Under the pieces are notes generated by a model that did no database searches, had not been told where the DNA came from, and saw only the letters and a list, made by a program, of their open reading frames with translations. Position numbers and translations under genes: made by a program. Below are positions 7,581 to 15,275 of a stretch of 43,846 nucleotides of DNA, piece after piece (the stretch's first letter is position 1; the number at the start of each line of letters is the position of its first letter). The DNA is from Porphyromonadaceae bacterium UBA7555 (GTDB taxonomy: Bacteria > Bacteroidota > Bacteroidia > Bacteroidales > Muribaculaceae): assembly GCA_002478045.1 (NCBI GenBank), contig DLLT01000015.1:1-43846 (forward strand). The letters run 5' to 3'.

Positions 7581-8735
7581 ATGTCCCGCATCCTCCTGTC
7601 GCTCGCCCACATGGGCGGCGGCGAAAAAAAATACGTAGACCACGCCTTCGAAACCAATTGGATAGTTCCCTTAGGCCCCAACGTCAACCTCTTTGAAGAT
7701 ATGCTCGCCGACTTCCTCGGCATCGAGCGCGGACGCGTCGTCGCCCTCAGCGCCGGCACCGCCGCCATACACCTGGGCCTGGTTATGCTCGGCGTAAGCC
7801 CCGGCGACGAAGTCATCTGCCAATCCTTCACCTTCTCGGCCAGCGCCAACCCCGTACGATACTGCGGAGCCAACCCCGTATTCGTCGACAGCGACCCCGA
7901 CACCTGGAACCTCGACCCCCAAGTCCTCGAACAAGCCATCATAGACCGTCACGCCATCACCGGCAAATACCCCAAAGCCATCATCCCCGTATACCTCTAC
8001 GGAATGCCCGCCCACATCGACCGAATACTCGCCGTAGCAGCCAAATACAACATCCCCGTATTGGAAGACGCCGCCGAAGGCCTCGGCAGCGAATTTCGCG
8101 GCCAAAAATGCGGAACCTTCGGCACTTACGGCGCACTATCCTTCAACGGCAACAAAATCATCACCACCAGCGGCGGCGGAGCACTCATCTGCCCCGACAA
8201 AGACGCCGCCGAGCGCGTCAAATTCTACGCCACCCAGGCACGCGAAAACCGCCCCTACTACTACCACAAAGTCATCGGATACAACTACCGACTCTCCAAC
8301 GTCAGCGCCGGCATCGGATGCGGCCAAATGGAAGTACTACCCGAACACCTACAACGACGCCGCGACATCGACGCCCTTTACGTCCGCCTACTGGCCGACA
8401 TCCCGGGCTTGAAAGTACACACCAACCCCACAGAAGACTTCAACTCCAACTACTGGCTCACCACCATCCTGCTCGACCCCCAAGTCATAGCAACCACCCC
8501 CGACCAACTCCGTCAGGCACTCGACGCCGCCGACATCGAAAGCCGTCTGCTGTGGCGCCCCATGCACACCCAACCCGTATACAAAGACGCACCATACTAT
8601 GGCGCCTCGGTATGCACCGACACCTTCGACCGCGGACTATGCCTCCCCAGCGGATCATCCCTGAGCGACGACGACATCCAACGCGTATGCCACGACATAC
8701 ACCAAGCCATCCAATATCGTCGCCCCCAAGACTAA
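7581..8735 (+). CDS. DegT/DnrJ/EryC1/StrS-family sugar aminotransferase (PglE-like)
   Basis: 384-residue PLP-dependent enzyme that transaminates a keto-sugar nucleotide, often UDP-4-keto-6-deoxy-GlcNAc in the PglE branch, to an amino sugar for surface glycans. Landmarks: N-terminal MGGGEKKYV, ALSAGTAAIHLGL (cofactor phosphate region), EDAAEGLGS (Asp near 163, pyridine nitrogen contact), SFNGNKIITTSGGG with the Schiff-base lysine at about 192, and C-terminal RPMHTQPVY. It is full length. The matching 4,6-dehydratase and acetyltransferase are not in the window, so the exact substrate is unknown. Only 37 nt separate it from gmd. Confidence 0.9.
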   Translation: MSRILLSLAHMGGGEKKYVDHAFETNWIVPLGPNVNLFEDMLADFLGIERGRVVALSAGTAAIHLGLVMLGVSPGDEVICQSFTFSASANPVRYCGANPVFVDSDPDTWNLDPQVLEQAIIDRHAITGKYPKAIIPVYLYGMPAHIDRILAVAAKYNIPVLEDAAEGLGSEFRGQKCGTFGTYGALSFNGNKIITTSGGGALICPDKDAAERVKFYATQARENRPYYYHKVIGYNYRLSNVSAGIGCGQMEVLPEHLQRRRDIDALYVRLLADIPGLKVHTNPTEDFNSNYWLTTILLDPQVIATTPDQLRQALDAADIESRLLWRPMHTQPVYKDAPYYGASVCTDTFDRGLCLPSGSSLSDDDIQRVCHDIHQAIQYRRPQD

Positions 8736-8772
8736 TACATACACCGCCCTCACACCCAAGCACATACATACT

Positions 8773-9834
8773 ATGCCCACAGCCCTCATCACAGGCATCA
8801 CCGGACAAGACGGCTCATATTTGGCCGAACTGCTCCTCGACAAAGGTTACGAAGTACACGGCATCATTCGCCGCAGCTCATCCTTCAACACCGCACGCAT
8901 CGAGCACCTATACCTCGACGAATGGGTACGCGATATGCACCGCCGCCGACTCCTGACACTACACTACGGCGATATGACCGACTCATCATCGCTCATACGC
9001 ATCATCGGCGAAGTACGACCCGACGAAATATACAACCTCGCCGCCCAAAGCCACGTCAAAGTATCTTTCGACGTACCCGAGTACACCGCCGACGTCGATG
9101 CCACAGGCACACTGCGACTGCTTGAAGCCATACGCATCCTCGGCCTCGAAAAACAATGCCGCATATACCAAGCATCCACCAGCGAACTCTTCGGCAAAGT
9201 ACAACAAGTACCCCAAAACGAAGACACACCGTTCTACCCCCGCTCCCCCTACGCCGTAGCCAAGATGTACTCCTTCTGGATTATGAAAAACTACCGCGAA
9301 AGCTACGGAATGTACACCGCCAACGGCATCCTCTTCAACCACGAAAGTCCCCGCCGTGGCGAAAACTTCGTCACACGCAAAATCACCCTCGCCGCCGCAC
9401 GCATAGCCCACAACCGCCAAGACAAACTATACCTGGGCAACCTCGATGCACTACGCGACTGGGGATACGCCGCCGACTACGTCGAATGTATGTGGCTGAT
9501 ACTACAACAACCCCAGCCCGATGACTTCGTCATCGCCACCGGCGAATACCACACCGTACGCGAATTCACTTCACACGCATTCGCTCGCGCCGGCATCAAC
9601 CTCCGCTGGGAAGGACACGGCCTCGACGAAAAAGGCATAGACACCGCCACAGGACGCATCCTCGTCGAAGTCGACCCACGATTCTTCCGCCCCGCCGAAG
9701 TCGAACAACTACTCGGCGACCCCGCCAAAGCGCGCCAAACCCTGGGCTGGAACCCCCGCAAAACATCCTTCCAAGAACTCGTAGACATGATGGTAGACGC
9801 CGACATGCAACTCGCCCGCGAAGGCAAAATCTAA
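8773..9834 (+). CDS. gmd: GDP-mannose 4,6-dehydratase
   Basis: 353-residue extended short-chain dehydrogenase that converts GDP-mannose to GDP-4-keto-6-deoxy-mannose. The NADP-binding motif GITGQDGSYLAELL is at residues 7-20, followed by GIIRRSSSFNTARIEH, which is diagnostic for Gmd. The catalytic triad region shows STSELFGKVQ and PRSPYAVAK (Tyr and Lys). The C-terminus has the VDPRFFRPAEVEQLLGD signature. It lies directly upstream of GDP-fucose synthase, and together they make GDP-L-fucose from GDP-mannose. The ATG at 8773 is 37 nt after the aminotransferase stop codon, so co-transcription is likely. Confidence 0.97.
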   Translation: MPTALITGITGQDGSYLAELLLDKGYEVHGIIRRSSSFNTARIEHLYLDEWVRDMHRRRLLTLHYGDMTDSSSLIRIIGEVRPDEIYNLAAQSHVKVSFDVPEYTADVDATGTLRLLEAIRILGLEKQCRIYQASTSELFGKVQQVPQNEDTPFYPRSPYAVAKMYSFWIMKNYRESYGMYTANGILFNHESPRRGENFVTRKITLAAARIAHNRQDKLYLGNLDALRDWGYAADYVECMWLILQQPQPDDFVIATGEYHTVREFTSHAFARAGINLRWEGHGLDEKGIDTATGRILVEVDPRFFRPAEVEQLLGDPAKARQTLGWNPRKTSFQELVDMMVDADMQLAREGKI

Positions 9835-9843
9835 CCCCAACCC

Positions 9844-9915
9844 CATAACAGCCATAATACCTATAACAGCCATAACAGTCATAACAGCTATAACAGCTAT
9901 AACAGCCCTTACAGC
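9844..9915 (+). repeat. 9-mer array TATAACAGC between gmd and fcl
   Basis: Eight consecutive 9-mers of consensus YATAACAGC with few mismatches, filling the gap between gmd and GDP-fucose synthase. It lies inside what should be one operon. Confidence 0.95.
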
Positions 9916-9933
9916 CTCCACCACACCAAGACA

Positions 9934-11070
9934 ATGCAAGACCACAACACCACAGCCAAGCCATTACTCGACCCATCGGCCAAAATATACGTAGCCGGAC
10001 ACCGCGGCCTCGTAGGCTCGGCAATATGGCACAACCTCATCCAACGCGGATACACCAACCTGGTAGGACGCACTCACAGCCAACTCGACCTGCTCGACCC
10101 CAACGCCGTACGCGACTTCTTCGACCAAGAACAACCCGACGCCGTAGTCCTCGCAGCCGCACACGTTGGTGGGATACTGGCCAACAGCACCTACCCCGCC
10201 GACTTCATATACCAAAACCTCCAAATCCAGCAAAACGTCATCGGCCAAGCATGGCGCCACGGCGTCCAACGCCTCATATTCCTCGGCTCGACATGCATAT
10301 ACCCGCGCGAAGCGCCCCAGCCCATGGACGAAGACGCACTGCTCACCTCGCCCCTCGAATTCACCAACGAACCTTACGCCATCGCCAAAATCGCCGGGCT
10401 CAAACTCTGCGAAAGCCTCAACCGACAATACGGCACCGACTACGTCGCAGTCATGCCCACCAACCTCTACGGACCCGGCGACAACTTCCACCTTGACAAC
10501 GGACACGTCCTGCCCGTGATGATGCGCAAAATGCACCTGGCACGACTGCTCAGCCAAGGCGACTACGCTGCACTGCGACACGACCTGTCGCGACTCCCCG
10601 TCAAAGGATACGACGACACCCTCTCAGACACACAAATCGACACCCTGCTCCGACAATACGGCATATACCCCGACCGCCTCGAACTTTGGGGCACAGGCAC
10701 CCCACTGCGCGAATTCCTCTGGAGCCGCGACATGGCCGATGCCACCGTATACGTCATGCTACACGTATCCTACAAAGACCTCGCCGCCGAACGCATCGCC
10801 GCAGCCAAACCACTGCGAAATATGCACATCAACGTCGGAACAGGCATCGAAATCACCATAGCCCAACTCGCCGAAAAAATTCGCCGCCGCGTAGGCTTCC
10901 AAGGCTCCGTCACCTTCGACCACATCCACCCCGACGGAACAATGCGCAAACTATGCGACGTCAGCCGACTGCACCGCCTCGGATGGCATCACACCGTCGA
11001 AGTAGACGACGGCATCGACCGCCTATACCGCTGGTACACAGACCCCGCCAACAACCCCGCCAACCGCTGA
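9934..11070 (+). CDS. fcl: GDP-L-fucose synthase
   Basis: 378-residue NADPH-dependent epimerase/reductase that finishes GDP-L-fucose synthesis from the Gmd product. The nucleotide-binding motif is VAGHRGLVGSAI. The catalytic region has GSTCIYPREAPQPM (Ser) and EPYAIAKIAG (Tyr and Lys). VMPTNLYGPGDNFH is the typical substrate-binding segment. It is about 55 residues longer than E. coli Fcl because of an insertion around residues 205-250 (between KMHLARLL and LELWGTG), a length I associate with Bacteroidetes homologues. Fucose made here could supply surface capsule or protein glycosylation. Confidence 0.95.
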   Translation: MQDHNTTAKPLLDPSAKIYVAGHRGLVGSAIWHNLIQRGYTNLVGRTHSQLDLLDPNAVRDFFDQEQPDAVVLAAAHVGGILANSTYPADFIYQNLQIQQNVIGQAWRHGVQRLIFLGSTCIYPREAPQPMDEDALLTSPLEFTNEPYAIAKIAGLKLCESLNRQYGTDYVAVMPTNLYGPGDNFHLDNGHVLPVMMRKMHLARLLSQGDYAALRHDLSRLPVKGYDDTLSDTQIDTLLRQYGIYPDRLELWGTGTPLREFLWSRDMADATVYVMLHVSYKDLAAERIAAAKPLRNMHINVGTGIEITIAQLAEKIRRRVGFQGSVTFDHIHPDGTMRKLCDVSRLHRLGWHHTVEVDDGIDRLYRWYTDPANNPANR

Positions 11071-11157
11071 GACCAGTCCGACGACGAGGCCCATACCAAG
11101 ACCCGCACCGAACCATACAATCCACCAACGCCAACCACCGCAGCCAAAGACACAACA

Positions 11158-12141
11158 GTGCCCACACTCTGGATACTCATATCGCTATTAGCCTTCGAGA
11201 CAATATACATCCCGATAGCACGGCGGCTGCGCATAATCGCCCCGGTGGACAACCGCTCGTCCCACGACCGTCCCACACCCACCGGCGGAGGCATCATCAT
11301 ACCACTGGCCGCAATCTTGTTCATCGCCGTCACACCCCAAGCCCAAAACGCCCAATGGATTACGATGGTCGCGTGCGGCCTCGTCCTCGCCGGCGTCTCC
11401 ATGTACGACGACATCCGACCCCTGCCACCCTGGCCCAGACTACTGCTCCAAATAGCCGCCGTCGCCATCACATTCAAAAGCCTCTGCTACCCAAGCGCTT
11501 TTGACATCTACCTGCTGGTCATCATCTTCGGCGTAGGATGCATCAACGCCGTCAACTTCATAGACGGCATCACCGGGATGCTCGCCCTATACGCCATCGT
11601 CGTCCTCGGCTCAATGATGTACGTTCTCTACGGCCCCGCAGCAGCCTCCATTCCCGAAGCCCCTACATACGCCGCACTATGCACCATACTCATAGGCGCG
11701 ATGATCATCTTCGGCATCTTCAACATCTGCCGCAAAGTATTCGCCGGAGACGTCGGAGCCATAACTCTGGGCTTCTTCATCGTATACATCCTCAGCTCAA
11801 TGATACTCGCCCAAGGAGACGCCACTATGATGATATTCCTTATGGTATGCCTCTTCGACGCAGGACTCACCACCGCCCAACGCCTCTTTGCCGGCGAAAA
11901 CATCCTCACCCCACACCACAAATTCATCTTCCACCTGCTCATACGCCAATGGCAGATGCCACATATAGTCGTCTCGATATGCTACGCTCTGCTCCAACTG
12001 CTCATCAACGCCGTATACTTCCTTGTCCCGCCACAACAGCACCGGACATACTTCATCATGGTCTTTGCACTGCTCACCGTGACATACTTCACCATACGCT
12101 TTGCACCACGCTCCCGCGCCGCCATCCCCGATGACAACTGA
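11158..12141 (+). CDS. WecA/MraY-family undecaprenyl-phosphate sugar-1-phosphate transferase (GT4-type)
   Basis: Polytopic membrane protein of 327 residues starting at a GTG codon. The family loops are clear: DNRSSHDRPTPTGGG after the first helix, MYDDIRPLPP, the substrate/Mg loop NAVNFIDGITGM, FAGDVGAITLGF, and a C-terminal THHKF-type segment (TPHHKFIFHLL). Enzymes of this family attach a UDP-linked HexNAc-1-phosphate to undecaprenyl phosphate and so begin a lipid-linked glycan. The position after ugd, aminotransferase, gmd and fcl fits initiation of a surface polysaccharide. The final codons overlap the ATG (12131) of the next gene by 11 nt. The HexNAc specificity cannot be read. Confidence 0.88.
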   Translation: MPTLWILISLLAFETIYIPIARRLRIIAPVDNRSSHDRPTPTGGGIIIPLAAILFIAVTPQAQNAQWITMVACGLVLAGVSMYDDIRPLPPWPRLLLQIAAVAITFKSLCYPSAFDIYLLVIIFGVGCINAVNFIDGITGMLALYAIVVLGSMMYVLYGPAAASIPEAPTYAALCTILIGAMIIFGIFNICRKVFAGDVGAITLGFFIVYILSSMILAQGDATMMIFLMVCLFDAGLTTAQRLFAGENILTPHHKFIFHLLIRQWQMPHIVVSICYALLQLLINAVYFLVPPQQHRTYFIMVFALLTVTYFTIRFAPRSRAAIPDDN

Positions 12142-13114
12142 CTCCAAAACCTCAAAACCAATGTCCCCCGCCCCCTCGAACTCCACATTCAACATTCAAC
12201 ATTCAACATTAAACTCCAACTTAACCTTTCTCGGCACAGGCACCTCCACCGGCGTCCCCCAGATAGGCTGCCACTGCCCCGTGTGCACCTCCGCCGACCC
12301 TCGCGACCGACGCCTGCGCGCCTCCGCCATCGTCAGCATCGCCACCGCCGGCCACTCCGACCACAACAGCGAAGACACAGCCGACAGCCGCACCAACCTC
12401 CTGATAGACTGCGGCCCCGACTTCCGCCAACAAATACTACGCGCCGGCGCCCCGCCACTCGACGCACTCCTGATCACCCACAGCCACTACGACCACGTCG
12501 GCGGCATTGACGACCTGCGCCCATACTGCAACATCCCGGCACTGCGCCACGGCCACACAGGACCATTCCCCGTATACTGCCGCGAAGACGTCGCCCGCGA
12601 CCTGCACACACGCGTGCCCTACTGCTTCGCCCAACACCTCTACCCCGGCGTCCCCACCTACGACATACACATTATCGAACCATACAAGGAGTTTCGTATC
12701 AACGACATACGCATACTCCCCGTCACAGTCATGCACGCCCGATTGCCCATACTCGGCTTCCGCATCGACCTGCCCGACAGCGCAGACACCCCTACATCAA
12801 CTCCCACAAACAGCAGCACCCGAACCGGCGCACACAGCATCGGGTACATCACCGACTGCAAAACCCTGCCGCAACAATCCATAGACGCCATGCGCGGCGT
12901 AGACACCCTGGTCATTAACGCCTTACGCCACACCCCACACATGTCCCATATCACCCTCGACGAAGCACTCGCCCTTATACAAGACATCGCACCACGCCGC
13001 GCCTACCTCACCCACCTGAGCCACGATATGGGCACCCACGCCGCCACTGCCGCCACACTACCCCAAGGCGTCGCCATCGCCACCGACACTTCTAATGTAG
13101 ATTGTGGAATGTAG
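12131..13114 (+). CDS. MBL-fold metallo-hydrolase (PhnP-like)
   Basis: Metallo-beta-lactamase-fold hydrolase. The core begins at LTFLGTGTSTGVPQIGC, followed by a CHCPVCTSADPRDRR cysteine cluster like the structural zinc site in PhnP and relatives. The metal-binding THSHYDHVGGIDDLRP follows, with further metal-site histidines in VMHARLPILGF and THLSHDMGTH. The family hydrolyses phosphodiesters such as cyclic phosphates; the actual substrate is unknown. The start is uncertain: ATGs at 12101, 12131 and 12161 are all in frame, and each reads through a 7-mer repeat array before the conserved core, adding about 30 unrelated residues (NSTFNIQHSTLNSN region). The C-terminus is also array-derived, ending SNVDCGM with the array supplying the stop codon. 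12131 is chosen because it overlaps the upstream stop codon. Confidence 0.85.
   Translation: MTTDSKTSKPMSPAPSNSTFNIQHSTLNSNLTFLGTGTSTGVPQIGCHCPVCTSADPRDRRLRASAIVSIATAGHSDHNSEDTADSRTNLLIDCGPDFRQQILRAGAPPLDALLITHSHYDHVGGIDDLRPYCNIPALRHGHTGPFPVYCREDVARDLHTRVPYCFAQHLYPGVPTYDIHIIEPYKEFRINDIRILPVTVMHARLPILGFRIDLPDSADTPTSTPTNSSTRTGAHSIGYITDCKTLPQQSIDAMRGVDTLVINALRHTPHMSHITLDEALALIQDIAPRRAYLTHLSHDMGTHAATAATLPQGVAIATDTSNVDCGM
12181..12210 (+). repeat. 7-mer array inside the MBL-hydrolase reading frame (5' end)
   Basis: Three perfect ATTCAAC units plus ATT, preceded by a partial TCCAC unit, translated in frame as part of an N-terminal extension. It adjoins the codons for the first conserved beta strand (LTFLGTGTS). 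Confidence 0.9.
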
Positions 13115-13230
13115 AATGTGGAACGGGCTACGCTGTTATAATGTAGAATGTAGAATGTAGAATGGGCTACGCAATACAAGTATCCCATTATTCCCATCGC
13201 CCCCATTATTCCCATTATTCCCATCTCTCC
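13093..13230. repeat. Two GAATGTG 7-mer cassettes and a TATTCCCAT 9-mer array after the MBL gene
   Basis: 7-mers of form GTAGAAT/GTGGAAT at 13093-13123 end in GGGCTACGC. A second copy (13139-13164) also ends in GGGCTACGC. Then come 9-mers of type TTATTCCCA at about 13177-13230. The first cassette supplies the last seven codons and the stop codon of the MBL gene. Confidence 0.85.
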
Positions 13231-13267
13231 CACTTGGTTTATTGTTCTCTATAACCGAAAAATTGCG

Positions 13268-13275
13268 TAAATTTG
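13268..13275 (+). promoter_or_regulatory. -7 box of the fumarase gene
   Basis: TAAATTTG, a perfect TAnnTTTG. The nearest upstream TTG (13242-13244) is 23 bp away, slightly long. Predicted transcription starts near 13281, so the 9-mer array at 13283-13317 becomes the leader RNA of the fumarase. Confidence 0.5.
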
Positions 13276-13282
13276 CAAGACC

Positions 13283-13317
13283 TTAAAGTCCTTAAAGACC
13301 CTAAGGTCCCTAAAGGC
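13283..13317 (+). repeat. 9-mer array in the fumarase leader
   Basis: Four units of the TTAAAGTCC/CTAAGGTCC 9-mer, between the -7 box and the fumarase ATG (13364), therefore probably transcribed as 5' UTR. Confidence 0.9.
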
Positions 13318-13363
13318 AACAAAATCAAGACACAACAACAAAACACCCTATATACAACACACT

Positions 13364-15013
13364 ATGGCAACCAAACCCTACAAGTATCAGCCCATGTTCC
13401 CACTGGGACCCGATACCACCGAGTACTACAAGCTCACAGACAAATACGTACACACCGAGAACTGGGGCGGACACGAATTCCTCGTCATCGACCCCGAAGC
13501 ACTCACCGTATTGGCACGTCAGGCCACCCATGACAACGCCTTCATGCTCCGCCGCGAGCACAACGCCATGGTCGCAAAAATCCTCCATGACCCCGAAGCC
13601 AGCGAAAACGACAAATTCGTCGCCCTGACAATGCTCCGCAACGCCGAAGTCGCAGCCAAAGGCCAACTCCCCTTCTGCCAAGACACCGGCACAGCCATCG
13701 TACACGGCGAAAAAGGTCAATACGTATTCACCGGATGCGATGACGTCGAGCGCATATCTCGCGGTGTATACGACACTTACACCACCGACAACCTCCGTTA
13801 CAGCCAAAACGCACCCCTGAACATGTACGACGAAGTCAACACCGGGTGCAACCTCCCCGCCCAAGTCGACATCCACGCCGGCGACGACGACGAATACCAC
13901 TTCCTCTTCGTAGCCAAAGGCGGCGGCTCGGCCAACAAGACATACCTCTACCAAGAAACCAAGGCCCTGATCAACCCCAAGACACTCCTCCCCTTCCTGG
14001 TCGAAAAAATGAAGACACTCGGCACCGCCGCATGTCCCCCCTACCACATCGCCTTCGTCATCGGCGGAACATCCGCCGAGAAAAACCTCGAAACCGTCAA
14101 AAAAGCCTCCGTCAAATACTACGACAACCTCCCCACACAAGGCAACGAACTGGGACACGCCTTCCGTGACATCGAACTCGAAAAACAACTCAAAGAAGCC
14201 TCCGAGAAAATCGGCCTCGGCGCCCAATTCGGCGGCAAATACTTCGCACACGACATCCGCGTCATCCGCCTGCCCCGCCACGGCGCCTCATGCCCCGTAG
14301 GCCTCGGCGTAAGCTGCAGCGCCGACCGCAACGTCAAAGCCAAAATCAACCGCGAAGGCCTCTGGATCGAAAAACTCGATGCCAACCCCGGCGAACTCAT
14401 CCCCGAAGAAATGCGCAAAGCCGGCGAAGGCAAAGTCGTCAACATCGACCTCGACCGTCCCATGCCGGAAATCCTCGCCGAACTCTCCAAATACCCCGTA
14501 TCCACACGCCTGTCACTGCGCGGCACCATCATCGTAGGCCGAGACATCGCCCACGCCAAAATCAAAGAACGCCTCGACCGCGGCGAACCCATGCCCCAGT
14601 ACCTCAAAGACCACCCCATATACTACGCCGGTCCCGCCAAGACACCCAAAGGTATGCCCTCGGGCAGCTTCGGCCCAACGACAGCCGGACGTATGGACAG
14701 CTACGTCGACCAATTCCAAGCCGCCGGAGGCTCCATGATTATGATTGCAAAAGGCAACCGCTCCAAACAAGTCACCGACGCCTGCCATAAGCACGGCGGA
14801 TTCTACCTGGGCAGCATCGGCGGCCCCGCAGCAGTCCTCGCCCAAAACTCCATCAAGAAAGTCGAGCTCCTCGAATACCCCGAACTAGGTATGGAAGCCA
14901 TTTGGAAAATCCAGGTTGAAGACTTCCCCGCATTTATCCTCGTAGACGACAAAGGCAACGACTTCTTCACCCAGATTTCCGAGAAATGTAAAGGCTGTGC
15001 CCTCGGCAAATAA
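13364..15013 (+). CDS. fumA: Class I fumarate hydratase (iron-sulfur, FumA/B type)
   Basis: Cytoplasmic [4Fe-4S] hydro-lyase of 549 residues that interconverts fumarate and malate. In Bacteroidales it serves the reductive branch to succinate and propionate. The protein has the N-terminal alpha-like domain and C-terminal beta-like domain fused, as in FumA/FumB. Probable cluster-ligand cysteines are in LPFCQDTGTA, NTGCNLPAQ and ASCPVGLGVSCS. The C-terminal domain shows LRGTIIVGRDIAHAKIKERL and GPTTAGRMDSYVDQFQ, the substrate-binding block typical of the family. It appears complete and transcribed alone, with a hairpin-rich 3' region. Confidence 0.95.
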   Translation: MATKPYKYQPMFPLGPDTTEYYKLTDKYVHTENWGGHEFLVIDPEALTVLARQATHDNAFMLRREHNAMVAKILHDPEASENDKFVALTMLRNAEVAAKGQLPFCQDTGTAIVHGEKGQYVFTGCDDVERISRGVYDTYTTDNLRYSQNAPLNMYDEVNTGCNLPAQVDIHAGDDDEYHFLFVAKGGGSANKTYLYQETKALINPKTLLPFLVEKMKTLGTAACPPYHIAFVIGGTSAEKNLETVKKASVKYYDNLPTQGNELGHAFRDIELEKQLKEASEKIGLGAQFGGKYFAHDIRVIRLPRHGASCPVGLGVSCSADRNVKAKINREGLWIEKLDANPGELIPEEMRKAGEGKVVNIDLDRPMPEILAELSKYPVSTRLSLRGTIIVGRDIAHAKIKERLDRGEPMPQYLKDHPIYYAGPAKTPKGMPSGSFGPTTAGRMDSYVDQFQAAGGSMIMIAKGNRSKQVTDACHKHGGFYLGSIGGPAAVLAQNSIKKVELLEYPELGMEAIWKIQVEDFPAFILVDDKGNDFFTQISEKCKGCALGK

Positions 15014-15074
15014 CCCGTAGCGCACCGATCCTCTCGGAGTCCTTCCACACAAGACCCCTGAGAATCATACGAGT

Positions 15075-15117
15075 AATGGGAATTATGAGAACAATGCACA
15101 CTCTCATAATTCCCATT
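15075..15117 (+). repeat. Head-to-head 9-mer repeats forming a 16-bp perfect hairpin after fumarase
   Basis: AATGGGAATTATGAGA (15075-15090) and its exact complement (15102-15117) flank an 11-nt loop. The arms are two units of the GGGAATTAT 9-mer in opposite orientation. The stem is AT-rich with a short T-run after it, so it might contribute to termination or protect the mRNA 3' end. Confidence 0.8.
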
Positions 15118-15171
15118 TTCCATCATTCGCGGCACTCCCATTATCTCCATCCTCGGAGTTCGTCGCAGCCC

Positions 15172-15188
15172 ATTCGACATTCGACATT
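15172..15188 (+). repeat. Short 7-mer array with GCAGCCC tag
   Basis: Two ATTCGAC units plus ATT, preceded by TCGCAGCCC, the same tag-plus-array layout as elsewhere. It sits between the fumarase hairpin and the convergent terminator. Confidence 0.8.
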
Positions 15189-15192
15189 ATAG

Positions 15193-15228
15193 CAGTGGCC
15201 GTCACCCTGCCTCGGATGACGGCCACTG
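15193..15228. terminator. Bidirectional terminator between fumarase and the secreted CUB/FN3 protein
   Basis: 12-bp perfect inverted repeat CAGTGGCCGTCA / TGACGGCCACTG with a 12-nt loop, between two convergent genes. TTGTT follows it on the plus strand and TATAATG on the minus strand. It can serve both genes. Confidence 0.7.
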
Positions 15229-15275
15229 TTGTTCAGGATAAAAATATTATACTACAATTACGGGACGTTCGACAG

